NCBI GenBank assembly: GCA_023228125.1
Contig: JALOBT010000024.1
Coordinates: forward strand, 1 to 39,531
Direction: 5' to 3'
From: Candidatus Cloacimonadota bacterium
GTDB lineage: Bacteria; Cloacimonadota; Cloacimonadia; Cloacimonadales; Cloacimonadaceae
Length of the DNA stretch: 39,531 nt
Positions within the stretch are counted from its first letter, which is position 1; the number at the start of each line of letters is the position of its first letter. The translations under genes and the position numbers were made by a program. The notes beneath the pieces were generated by a model, which searched no databases, was not told the origin of the DNA, and worked only from the letters and a program-made list of their open reading frames with translations. Of the stretch, positions 32,918 through 39,531 are shown piece after piece.

Positions 32918-33478
32918 TTGAATATTATAAACCAAAAAACTGGTTGGATTGAGGTTATTTGCGGTAGCATGTTCAGCGGCAAGACCGAAGAGCTGATACG
33001 CAGGATTCGCAGAGCGGAATATGCCAGGCAAAAAGTGATAGTTTTCAAGCCTGTGATCGATGACCGGTACGATGAAAACAACATTGTTTCTCATTCAAAC
33101 ATGCAAGCTCCTTCGATCCCGATCAGCGAAGTATCCGAAATCTATACCCATCTTCAGGAAGATACTCAGATTATTGCCATCGATGAAGCGCAGTTTTTTG
33201 ATGAATCCATTGTAGGTATTTGTAACGACCTGGCGGATCAGGGCTACCGGGTGATCGTGGCCGGTCTGGATCAGGATTACAAAGGCACTCCCTTTGGCAG
33301 CATCCCCCAGCTTTTGGCGATCGCAGAATATGTGACCAAGAATCTGGCTATTTGTATGAAATGCGGCAATCCTGCCAACCGCACCCAGCGCACAGTTCAT
33401 CAGGATGGACAGATCCTGGTAGGCTCCACCGAGTCCTATGAAGCCCGTTGCCGGAATTGTCATGAGGTGCTGGATTAA
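32918..33478 (+). CDS. tdk: Thymidine kinase, type II
   Basis: Salvage kinase making dTMP. The start is TTG at 32918, with GGGAG 7 nt upstream; the N-terminus then fits the family. P-loop GSMFSGKTEEL (about 16-26), the lasso-associated DEAQFFDE (catalytic Glu), GLDQDYKGTPFG and a four-Cys zinc site (CMKCG; CRNCH). 186 residues is normal. It opens a short run with yggT, a DivIVA-domain gene and punA; nucleoside salvage is shared with punA. Confidence 0.95.
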   Translation: MNIINQKTGWIEVICGSMFSGKTEELIRRIRRAEYARQKVIVFKPVIDDRYDENNIVSHSNMQAPSIPISEVSEIYTHLQEDTQIIAIDEAQFFDESIVGICNDLADQGYRVIVAGLDQDYKGTPFGSIPQLLAIAEYVTKNLAICMKCGNPANRTQRTVHQDGQILVGSTESYEARCRNCHEVLD

Positions 33479-33741
33479 TGTCCAATCCCATTAGCACTAT
33501 TTTACTACGCTCGATCATAAACCTGATCAGTATCTACAATTTCATCATTCTGGCCCGGGTGATCTCAAGCTGGGTCATCCAAGACCCCAGCAGCCAGATC
33601 TTACGCTTTTTACACGCAATCACGGAGCCCATATTGGGCCCCATCCGCAGCATAATGCCCAATATGGGACTTGATTTTTCACCCATCGTGGCTTATCTTC
33701 TTTTAAACATCCTGCGAAGGATCTTAAGCAGCATCTTGTAA
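33478..33741 (+). CDS. YggT-family membrane protein
   Basis: An 87-residue protein with two hydrophobic segments (about 12-32 and 66-86) and the YggT-type middle RVISSWVIQDPSSQILRFLH and ITEPILGPIRSIMP. YggT proteins are linked to osmotic tolerance and cell division placement and often neighbour divIVA genes, as here. The ATG shares its A with the tdk stop (TAATG). Confidence 0.88.
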   Translation: MSNPISTILLRSIINLISIYNFIILARVISSWVIQDPSSQILRFLHAITEPILGPIRSIMPNMGLDFSPIVAYLLLNILRRILSSIL

Positions 33742-33753
33742 TTAGGAGAACAC

Positions 33754-34323
33754 ATGGCCTTATTCCCCCTGGACATACGACATCAAGAGTTTTCCGGACA
33801 GATGTTCGGATACAGCAAAAAAGAGGTTCGCGCCTTTTTGGAGCAAATGGCAGACGAGCTGGAAGACCGGCTCAAAAATCAAGAGCGCGACATAGCCCGC
33901 CGCGAGCAGCAACAGTATGAGGTAAAACAGGAGGCCGTAACGGCATCCTCGGCCGTGGAAGACCTCAAACGCAGGGAAGAGCTCATCAGCCGCACGCTGG
34001 TCTTTGCCGAAAAGACTAAAGCGGATATCATCGCCAATGCCCGCAAAGAAGCGGAAAACATCATCCACGAATCCGAATTGAAAGCCAAACGGGCGATCAA
34101 CGAAGCCAAACATCATCTCAGCATGCTGGAGCATCAATATATGTCCATCAAGGAGCAAAAACGCCAATTCCTCATGCAATTCAGGGCGGAGCTACAGACT
34201 TTTCAGGATCGCATCAGCAAAGACCCCTTGCTGAGCAAAGAAAGCGAACAGCTGATGGATGGCGAATTTAAGCAGATCAAAGAGGAAATAGTGCATAAGG
34301 CCCCCGGGATGGAGAACCGATGA
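33754..34323 (+). CDS. DivIVA-domain coiled-coil protein
   Basis: A 189-residue protein. The N-terminal domain (LDIRHQEFSGQMFGYSKKEV, about 6-25, then RAFLEQMADELE) is the DivIVA membrane-binding fold; the rest is predicted coiled coil, including ELKAKRAINEAKHHLSMLEH. DivIVA proteins mark curved membrane such as poles and septa and recruit partners. The 4-bp overlap with punA suggests cotranslation. Its targets here are unknown. Confidence 0.85.
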   Translation: MALFPLDIRHQEFSGQMFGYSKKEVRAFLEQMADELEDRLKNQERDIARREQQQYEVKQEAVTASSAVEDLKRREELISRTLVFAEKTKADIIANARKEAENIIHESELKAKRAINEAKHHLSMLEHQYMSIKEQKRQFLMQFRAELQTFQDRISKDPLLSKESEQLMDGEFKQIKEEIVHKAPGMENR

Positions 34324-35129
34324 CATACATAGAAACCGCAAATTGGCTGAAGGAGCGTTTGCCCCAGCAGCCTGAAATAGCCATCATCCTGGGCACTGGG
34401 CTCAGCGATCTGGCAGAGGAATTTGAGATCCTGAAGACTATTCCTTACCGGGATATTCCGGGCTTTGTGCAGAGCACTGCGCCTTCACACAAGGGTAATC
34501 TGATTTTGGCCAATATCTCTGGCAAAGCCGTGTTGCTGATGCAGGGACGCTTTCATTTTTATGAGGGATACGCTATGAGCAAAGTGGTCTTTCCCACCCG
34601 CGTGATGGCCGCTTTGGGGATCAAGAGCCTGATCGTGACCAATGCCGCGGGCAGCCTGCGCACAGAGCTACCTCCGGGCAGTGTCGTCCGCATCACGGAT
34701 CATATCAATTTCATGGGCATCAATCCCTTAGTAGGGGAGAATCTGGAGGCTTTGGGAGAGCGTTTCCCTTCCATGAACGAGCTTTATGATCCGGAGTATG
34801 GCCAGATTTGTGATGAGATCGCGCAGCAAAACAAGATCGAGACTTTTACCGGAATCTATCTGGCAGTGAGCGGCCCCAGCCTGGAAACCAAGGCGGAATG
34901 TGCGGCCTTCGCCCTATGGGGCGCGGATTTGGTGGGCATGTCCACCGTGCCGGAGGTGGTCATAGCGCGCCATGCCGGAATCAAGGTCTTGGCGTACTCG
35001 ATTGTGACTAATTATAGCAATCTCTTCCACTCACTGGCGCATTCTCAGGAAGAGATCAGGCACCATGCCGGGGTAGCTTCCCAGCAGCTAAAGCAAGTTC
35101 TTACCGGGTTCATAGCGCAGCTTGCATAG
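34320..35129 (+). CDS. punA: Purine nucleoside phosphorylase I
   Basis: Trimeric PNP that splits inosine/guanosine to base and ribose 1-phosphate. Family motifs: ILGTGLSDLA, SHKGNLI, MQGRFHFYEGY, VTNAAGSL, GPSLETKAE and MSTVPEVVIARH. 269 residues is standard. The start is inside the ATGA overlap with the DivIVA gene. Confidence 0.96.
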   Translation: MTYIETANWLKERLPQQPEIAIILGTGLSDLAEEFEILKTIPYRDIPGFVQSTAPSHKGNLILANISGKAVLLMQGRFHFYEGYAMSKVVFPTRVMAALGIKSLIVTNAAGSLRTELPPGSVVRITDHINFMGINPLVGENLEALGERFPSMNELYDPEYGQICDEIAQQNKIETFTGIYLAVSGPSLETKAECAAFALWGADLVGMSTVPEVVIARHAGIKVLAYSIVTNYSNLFHSLAHSQEEIRHHAGVASQQLKQVLTGFIAQLA

Positions 35130-35136
35130 TTTTTCA

Positions 35137-35165
35137 TTGACACCAGAAGCTACTTTTGAATAGAT
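35137..35165 (+). promoter_or_regulatory. Candidate promoter before the DksA-like gene
   Basis: Exact TTGACA at 35137-35142 in the 77-bp gap after punA. ATAGAT (35160-35165) lies at 17 bp but is a poor -10; TACTTTTG (35151-35158) also fits the Bacteroidota-type TAnnTTTG element, but without its proper upstream spacing. Confidence 0.3.
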
Positions 35166-35206
35166 GAGATATCAGTGAAATTGAGAGAGAAGAATAGGAG
35201 AGAATA

Positions 35207-35608
35207 ATGGCTGAAAAGAAACTTTCCGCCGACAAGCTGAAGTTCTTTGAAGATCTGATTCGTGCAGAACTCAAAGAAAGCATGGCCTACATCGAAAGTA
35301 TTAACCAGGAACAGAGTGTGGGATCCCGTGAAAGCAGCGGGGATCTTTCTTCTTATGCCTACCATCAGGCCGATCAAGGCTCCGAGACGAACTACATGGA
35401 ACACACTGTGATGATGATGGAAAGCGAGCGTGAAAAGATCCGCAAGCTAAACGACGCCATGCGCCGTTTACGGGATGGACAATTTGGCTTTTGTGAGATG
35501 TGCGGGGAGGAAATCCCCAGTCCGCGGTTGCAGATCATCCCTTATGCCACTTTGTGTATAGATTGCAAAGAGAAAATGGAGACCAAAAAGCGCAAACAAA
35601 GACGCTGA
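35207..35608 (+). CDS. DksA/TraR-type zinc-finger protein
   Basis: A 133-residue protein with an N-terminal coiled-coil (about 1-85) and a C-terminal C4 zinc finger (CEMCGEEI...CIDCKEK, about 103-127). DksA-family proteins enter the RNA polymerase secondary channel and alter initiation. The run SGDLSSYAYHQADQGSE provides an acidic tip resembling the family's coiled-coil loop. It precedes lspA by 3 bp, a frequent pairing. Whether it binds ppGpp cannot be told. Confidence 0.88.
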   Translation: MAEKKLSADKLKFFEDLIRAELKESMAYIESINQEQSVGSRESSGDLSSYAYHQADQGSETNYMEHTVMMMESEREKIRKLNDAMRRLRDGQFGFCEMCGEEIPSPRLQIIPYATLCIDCKEKMETKKRKQRR

Positions 35609-35611
35609 TTT

Positions 35612-36175
35612 ATGAAAACAAAGCTTAAAATAGCCCCGGCCTATCTGATCATGATGATTGTAGTTTTGGCAGATCAAATCACCAAGCTGCTTGTGCGCTT
35701 AAATATAGAATTATATCATAGCGTGCCTGTGCTGGCGGATCTTTTTGGCGAGACTTTTCTTTTTACCCATGTGAATAACACTGGAGCAGCCTTCAGCATT
35801 GGATTTTCCAGTGATCTGACAAACCGCGTGTTCTTTATAGCCACCACCTGCCTTGCCCTGGTCTTTATCGTCTATCTTTTATATCAAAGTACCCACCGGA
35901 TTCAGGTCACAGCCTTTGGTTTGGTCTTGGGTGGCGCGCTGGGAAACCTGATCGATCGCATTCTGCTGGGTGGAGTTACAGATTTTATCAATGTGGACTT
36001 TCCAGATTTCATCATGGATCGCTTTCCAATCTTCAATATCGCAGATAGCTGCATCTTTATCGCTGTCTGCTTACTCATAATAGACTTACTTTTTATCAAA
36101 GATGCTCCACAGACCCAATCTAAATCTGAGGGTGAGGAGCAAATTCTGCCAGATGAATATACCAGGGAGATATAA
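35612..36175 (+). CDS. lspA: Lipoprotein signal peptidase (signal peptidase II)
   Basis: Inner-membrane aspartyl protease that removes lipoprotein signal peptides after lipidation. Four membrane helices, HVNNTGAAFSIGF, GALGNLIDR, GVTDFINVDF (Asp124) and FNIADSCIFIA (Asp145) are all present. Asp124 and Asp145 are the catalytic dyad. The C-terminal tail past the last helix is longer than usual and polar. It would act on the lipoprotein at 11957. It ends immediately before the next gene's ATG. Confidence 0.95.
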   Translation: MKTKLKIAPAYLIMMIVVLADQITKLLVRLNIELYHSVPVLADLFGETFLFTHVNNTGAAFSIGFSSDLTNRVFFIATTCLALVFIVYLLYQSTHRIQVTAFGLVLGGALGNLIDRILLGGVTDFINVDFPDFIMDRFPIFNIADSCIFIAVCLLIIDLLFIKDAPQTQSKSEGEEQILPDEYTREI

Positions 36176-37588
36176 ATGAAAAGAATCCTTATCAGTATTT
36201 TAGCCCTTGCCTTGTCCGCGGGACTCATGGCTCAGCTTAGCTGCTATGATATCCAATATACGGACAATACCAATGGCAATTCGGAATACAACGGTCAAAC
36301 CGTTACAGTCCAAGGTATCGTGACAGCCAGAAAAGCTAGTTCAAACTTTTACATTGGTGATGCAGCCGGAGGCGCTTGGAGCGGGCTTTATGTGTTCGAT
36401 CGCAACGCCAGTGATCTGGTGCAAGTGGGTGATATGGTTGTGCTTACCGGAAGAGTGGATGAGTATAACGGCCTCACCGAGCTTGTTAGCGTAACCGTAA
36501 ATGAGATCATGTCCCAAAACAATCCCATTCCGATTACCACCATTTCCACATCCGCTCTGCCTTTTGCTGGCAATACTGCAGAGCCTTACGAAGGGGTAAT
36601 GGTGCGGTTTATTGAAGTTCAGATCAAGAGCGCCATTGATGGCTTCGGTCAGTATCATATCGCGGACAGCAGCAATGTGCAGGCCAGGGTGGATGATACT
36701 TTCTATCTTCCTCAGGCCTCTCAAATCGTGGTCGGCGAGTATTGGAGCTATATTCAAGGCGTGGTAGATTATTACGTTGGTAATGCCGGCTATAGAGTCC
36801 TGCCCCGCAATGCCAATGATATGGTCCAAGTGGATGATGTGAGCCATGCCAATATCAGAATCGGCACCGAAGCCAACGCCTCGCCAAATCAGATCAGTAC
36901 CCTCAGCGTCTATACCAGCAAGCTGGACAGTGACTGGGATGTACGCGAATATGAGATGAAAATTCGCATTGATCCCAGTTTGGTCTTGTATCAGGGCTAT
37001 GATATCTCCGAAAGCCTCAGTTTGTCTGCTCCCACCGAGACTATTTCCGCCGCTGGTGATATCATCACCCTGCATTATGGCGGACAGGATATCCTGGCCT
37101 CAGAAACCGATAACGCCGTCTTGATCAAGCTCAAATTCCAACCTAATAATTATGGTGATATTGTGATCCACCTGGACGAATTCAGCTATGATGATGTGAA
37201 TATCAGCTCTTTGACCGATGGCAAACTGATGGTGAAGATCAATGAAAATAAGGCTCATCTAAGCATCGGAACAGATCTCAGCGGGCACAACATCTTTGAT
37301 CCCGCTATGAATGAAAAGATCAATATCGAATTCGGCACCAAGACCGGCTTTTTGGCCCGGGCTTTGGTACGGATATACGATGCTCAGGGCAGGCTAATGG
37401 CCACTCCTGTGCATCAGAATTTCACCTCACCCACCGGCATTGAAAGCATTAGCTGGAATGGACGCGACAGCAATATGAAGCTGCTGCCTCCAGGCCTGTA
37501 TTACTGCCATGCCGAAGTAAGCAATCGCGAGACCGGTAAAAGATATAAAGCCGTGCAACCCATCGTGGTCAAATCACGTCTGAAATAG
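36176..37588 (+). CDS. Secreted protein with OB-fold, cohesin-like and FlgD-like domains
   Basis: A 470-residue exported protein. Signal peptide about 1-20 (ending LMAQ). Residues about 25-215 look like one or two OB-fold units of the exonuclease/nuclease-associated type (VQGIVTARKASSNFYIGD, VQVGDMVVLTGRVDEYNGL). About 220-360 is beta-rich and cohesin-like (ANIRIGTEANASPNQIST, DIVIHLDEFSYDDV). The final 90 residues form a FlgD-like C-terminal domain (ALVRIYDAQGRLMA, SWNGRDSNMKLLPPGLYYCH), the type used as a type IX sorting or adaptor domain. No catalytic residues are evident, so any activity is unknown. It is followed by a PorV-like gene after 11 bp. Confidence 0.75.
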   Translation: MKRILISILALALSAGLMAQLSCYDIQYTDNTNGNSEYNGQTVTVQGIVTARKASSNFYIGDAAGGAWSGLYVFDRNASDLVQVGDMVVLTGRVDEYNGLTELVSVTVNEIMSQNNPIPITTISTSALPFAGNTAEPYEGVMVRFIEVQIKSAIDGFGQYHIADSSNVQARVDDTFYLPQASQIVVGEYWSYIQGVVDYYVGNAGYRVLPRNANDMVQVDDVSHANIRIGTEANASPNQISTLSVYTSKLDSDWDVREYEMKIRIDPSLVLYQGYDISESLSLSAPTETISAAGDIITLHYGGQDILASETDNAVLIKLKFQPNNYGDIVIHLDEFSYDDVNISSLTDGKLMVKINENKAHLSIGTDLSGHNIFDPAMNEKINIEFGTKTGFLARALVRIYDAQGRLMATPVHQNFTSPTGIESISWNGRDSNMKLLPPGLYYCHAEVSNRETGKRYKAVQPIVVKSRLK

Positions 37589-37599
37589 GGAGTATAAAG

Positions 37600-38445
37600 A
37601 TGAAGAAATTAATATTACTTAGCCTGATCCTGATTCCCTGCGCCCTGCTCTTGGGAGTCTATGAAGATTATCAAAGCTCTGCCAGAGCACGCGGGTTGGG
37701 CGGCGCCTTTGTGGGTGTCGCAGATGACGTGAACACCATCTTCTTCAATCCTGCCGGCTTGGCCGATCTGAGCTATGAAGCCAAAGTAGGCTTTGCCCAG
37801 TTAAATGGCGAGAAATTCTCTCAATATAAAACTCTGGCTGTGGGCGGGCAACTGCCTAAAAAGCTCGGAACTCTGGGCTTGGGAATGCGCATGCTGGATG
37901 TGGACTATGAAGATTACTCCCTGATGGGAGAACAAATCTGGAGCCTCTCCCATGCCATCACCCTGCAAAAAGATATCCATTCCACCATCAATTTCGGCTA
38001 TAATGTGAATTACTATAATCTCAGCTTTGAAGATGGCGATGAAAAAGATGATGCCTTTGGCTTTGATCTGGGCGTAAGCGCTCTGCTGCATACCCGCACC
38101 AAGCTCGGCTTTGCCATCACCAATCTGGGACGGGCCAAGATGGGCTTCGAAAACCAGCTTGATCTGCCCAGCAGCCTGGCCATGGGAGTCACCTATATGC
38201 CTTATGATGGGGTAATTACTACCCTCGAAGTCAAAAAGGACTTTGCCGAAAGCACCGAATTCATGGGCGGCGTGGAAGCCAGACTCTTTGAGCCTCTGTA
38301 TCTGCGCTTTGGCGTGCATCAGAATCCAGCCACTTACTCCGCAGGTGCTACCTTCGTGCTTGAAGGCGTGAGCCTGGATTATGCCTTTACTTACCACTCT
38401 GTGCTGAATCCAACCCATTACCTGAACCTGGGTTACAAATTTTAG
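37600..38445 (+). CDS. PorV/UPF0164-family outer-membrane protein (second copy)
   Basis: A 281-residue beta-barrel with signal peptide about 1-19. The family N-terminal block is present: ARARGLGGAFVGVADDVN, then FFNPAGLADLS; the chain closes with YLNLGYKF. It is a paralogue of the 10938 product, and shorter. Its place directly after a FlgD-tailed secreted protein suggests it serves that protein, as PorV serves type IX cargo. That link is inference. Confidence 0.8.
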   Translation: MKKLILLSLILIPCALLLGVYEDYQSSARARGLGGAFVGVADDVNTIFFNPAGLADLSYEAKVGFAQLNGEKFSQYKTLAVGGQLPKKLGTLGLGMRMLDVDYEDYSLMGEQIWSLSHAITLQKDIHSTINFGYNVNYYNLSFEDGDEKDDAFGFDLGVSALLHTRTKLGFAITNLGRAKMGFENQLDLPSSLAMGVTYMPYDGVITTLEVKKDFAESTEFMGGVEARLFEPLYLRFGVHQNPATYSAGATFVLEGVSLDYAFTYHSVLNPTHYLNLGYKF

Positions 38446-38454
38446 GGAGGCTTT

Positions 38455-38736
38455 ATGGCTATACCAGGCTTAAGTCGTTTCATGCCCGCTTTTATACCCT
38501 TGTTGTTTGAGGTCTTCAGACACTTCAAAAGAGACCTGAACCACAATGATAACATCCGGAAAACCGACAAATCTGCTGAGAAACTGGCGACCATCGAACA
38601 CATGATGGTGCGCCTGGAACGCAAGATCAAAGATAACCGGGATACTTATGAGAAGATAGCGAATCGAGTAACGATCTGGCTGATTGTCAATTCCGCGCTC
38701 TTGGTCGCGATCCTGATCAAGCTGTTCTTTTTTTAA
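38455..38736 (+). CDS. Small membrane-anchored coiled-coil protein
   Basis: A 93-residue protein with a hydrophobic N-terminus (about 4-22), a charged helical middle (about 25-68; KLATIEHMMVRLERKIKDN) and a C-terminal membrane helix (about 72-93). GGAGG is 5 nt before the ATG. No family is recognised. Confidence 0.65.
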   Translation: MAIPGLSRFMPAFIPLLFEVFRHFKRDLNHNDNIRKTDKSAEKLATIEHMMVRLERKIKDNRDTYEKIANRVTIWLIVNSALLVAILIKLFFF

Positions 38737-38751
38737 GCGTTTAGGCGTTGT

Positions 38752-38835
38752 AAGGTTTTAGCGTTTTAGGGACTGGCAGTTTTGGAGCTGCTCGTTAAGG
38801 GATAGCTTTTATAGAACACAGATCGGGCGGATTAA
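38752..38835 (-). repeat. Inverted copy of the roughly 152-bp repeat unit
   Basis: Its reverse complement aligns over about 84 bp with 39407-39491, with around 14 differences and one gap by eye. Shared landmarks are TTCTATAAAAGCTA, CAGCTCC, CTGCCAG and CCCTAAAACGCTAAAAC. It begins 15 bp past the last gene. Confidence 0.8.
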
Positions 38836-39016
38836 ACGGATCGATTGGATCGATTGGGATCATTGCTTTGATTAGTTTTATTTAATTTGCTTTGATTAGT
38901 TTGATTGGGATGATTAACTGGATTTTTGGATTGCTGTTTTTTTTAAGAATCAAGTCTATCGCAGTGGCGGACTCCTGTTCTGCCTGCAAAGCTCGCATCT
39001 CAGTCCCAGCAGCCTT

Positions 39017-39096
39017 TGATTTGCTTTAAACATGCCTTCGACTCGAGATGACTCGAAATTCCGAGTCATCTCGAGTCAAAGACAAATCAAAAGCAA
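39017..39096. repeat. Palindromic element, copy 2 (diverged)
   Basis: A perfect 16-bp core stem (39040-39055 with 39062-39077, GACTCGAGATGACTCG) flanked by imperfect arms. The left arm retains TTTGATTTGCTTTAAACATGCCTT of copy 1 at 1571 with few changes, and both copies are followed by AAGCAAG then a CAGGCAA stretch. Confidence 0.8.
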
Positions 39097-39183
39097 GTCC
39101 AAAAACCAGGCAAGCCCGCTCCTGCAAGCACAAAAGAAACCAGCTCCGATTCAGCCAGACCCTAAAACGCTAAATGTTAGACC

Positions 39184-39218
39184 TTAGACGTTATACGTTA
39201 AACGTTAAACGTTAAACG
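39184..39218. repeat. Five in-register 7-bp repeats
   Basis: TTAGACG, TTATACG, then TTAAACG three times. The consensus ends like the CGCTTAA array at 24347 when read with a shifted phase. Confidence 0.85.
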
Positions 39219-39220
39219 TT

Positions 39221-39431
39221 AAAACCCCATAAACTTCCAATCCTATAAATCCAATCAATCCACCCGATCCGCGTTCTATCAAAAGTCGTCTTTTTGCCAG
39301 CCAGCTCCAAAACCGCCAGTCCCTAAAACCCTAAAACGTTAAAACCTTAAAACGTTAAAACCTTAAAACGCCAAAACCCCATAAACTTCCAATCCTATAA
39401 ATCCAATCAATCCACCCGATCCGCGTTCTAT
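39221..39431. repeat. Direct repeats of 59 bp, 152 bp apart
   Basis: Bases 39221-39279 and 39373-39431 are identical (AAAACCCCATAAACTTCC to CCGCGTTCTAT). The sequence after each copy is also related (CCAGCTCC..CTAAAACG..), giving a repeat unit of about 152 bp; a further partial unit precedes at about 39140. Confidence 0.9.
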
Positions 39432-39531
39432 AAAAGCTACCCCCTTCCCGACCAGCTCCGAACCTGCCAGACCCTAAAACGCTAAAACGTTAAAACGTTA
39501 AAACGTTAAAACCTTAAAACGTTAAAACCTT
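39331..39531. repeat. 8-bp repeat arrays TTAAAACG/TTAAAACC
   Basis: At 39339-39370 TTAAAACC and TTAAAACG alternate perfectly; a second array runs from about 39470 to the window end. These occupy the same place in successive copies of the 152-bp unit, where the first copy has a 7-bp array. Confidence 0.85.

Larger units (their letters stand above)
38737..39531. other. Gene-free repeat-dense region
   Basis: Nearly 800 bp without a gene. It contains an inverted copy (38752-38835) of a unit that appears in the opposite orientation at 39407-39491, TTTGATTAG repeats (38867-38910), the palindromic element copy 2 (39017-39096), a 7-mer array, direct 59-bp repeats and 8-mer arrays to the window end. 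The pattern continues past the window. Confidence 0.85.

Noticed and set aside
1..39531. Horizontal-transfer island, prophage or insertion sequence
   Set aside because: No transposase, integrase or phage gene is seen. Gene order is mostly conserved housekeeping blocks on one strand, and composition looks even.

Overview
The window reads as a chromosomal segment of a strictly anaerobic, fermentative, Gram-negative bacterium of the FCB group, most likely Candidatus Cloacimonadota (WWE1) or a close relative. This placement is inference from gene content: a PorU/PorV pair and FlgD-type C-terminal domains typical of type IX secretion, two lipoprotein-linked genes (lspA and a lipobox protein), an archaeal/eukaryal-type short prolyl-tRNA synthetase, and a trimeric [FeFe] hydrogenase with Rex. 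All supported genes lie on the + strand and are tightly packed, often with 1-16 bp overlaps. I found no transposase, phage, tRNA, rRNA or cas gene.

Layout. (1) 1-1305: 3' part of a HAD hydrolase gene, overlapping a P-loop NTPase of unknown role. (2) 1306-1906: gene-free, with a 31-bp direct repeat and a long perfect palindrome. (3) 1907-12730: proS-cinA-purD followed without a break by a 1672-residue C25 (PorU-like) protease, a PorV-like outer-membrane protein and a lipoprotein. (4) 12831-23903: an SLBB-domain exported protein and a Wzc-like tyrosine kinase, then a long housekeeping run (ispE, prs, rplY, pth, rpsF, ssb, rpsR, DUF2232-like, rplI, a membrane protein, a DUF721 protein, rpe, ffh). 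(5) 23904-24508: gene-poor, with seven in-register heptamers and a candidate promoter. (6) 24509-32722: rex-hydC-hydB-hydA, a small [2Fe-2S] protein, a sensory-type (group C) hydrogenase homologue with a PAS domain, and a SpoIIE-type phosphatase. (7) 32918-36175: tdk, YggT, DivIVA-domain protein, punA, DksA/TraR-type zinc finger protein, lspA. (8) 36176-38736: a secreted protein with a FlgD-like tail, a second PorV-like protein and a small membrane protein. (9) 38737-39531: repeat-dense DNA holding direct and inverted copies of a roughly 152-bp unit, 7-mer and 8-mer arrays, and a second copy of the palindromic element seen near 1.6 kb.

How parts work together. HydABC should couple NADH and reduced ferredoxin oxidation to H2 production (electron confurcation). 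Rex would report the NADH/NAD+ ratio, while the HydS-like protein plus phosphatase could form an H2- or redox-sensing output branch. PorU/PorV would process and anchor exported proteins at the outer membrane. The FlgD-tailed protein at 36176, paired with its own PorV-like partner, is a plausible client or relative. The strongest leads are the PorU-PorV-lipoprotein operon, the HydS-phosphatase module (with a very strong RNA hairpin inside hydS) and the dispersed repeat family.
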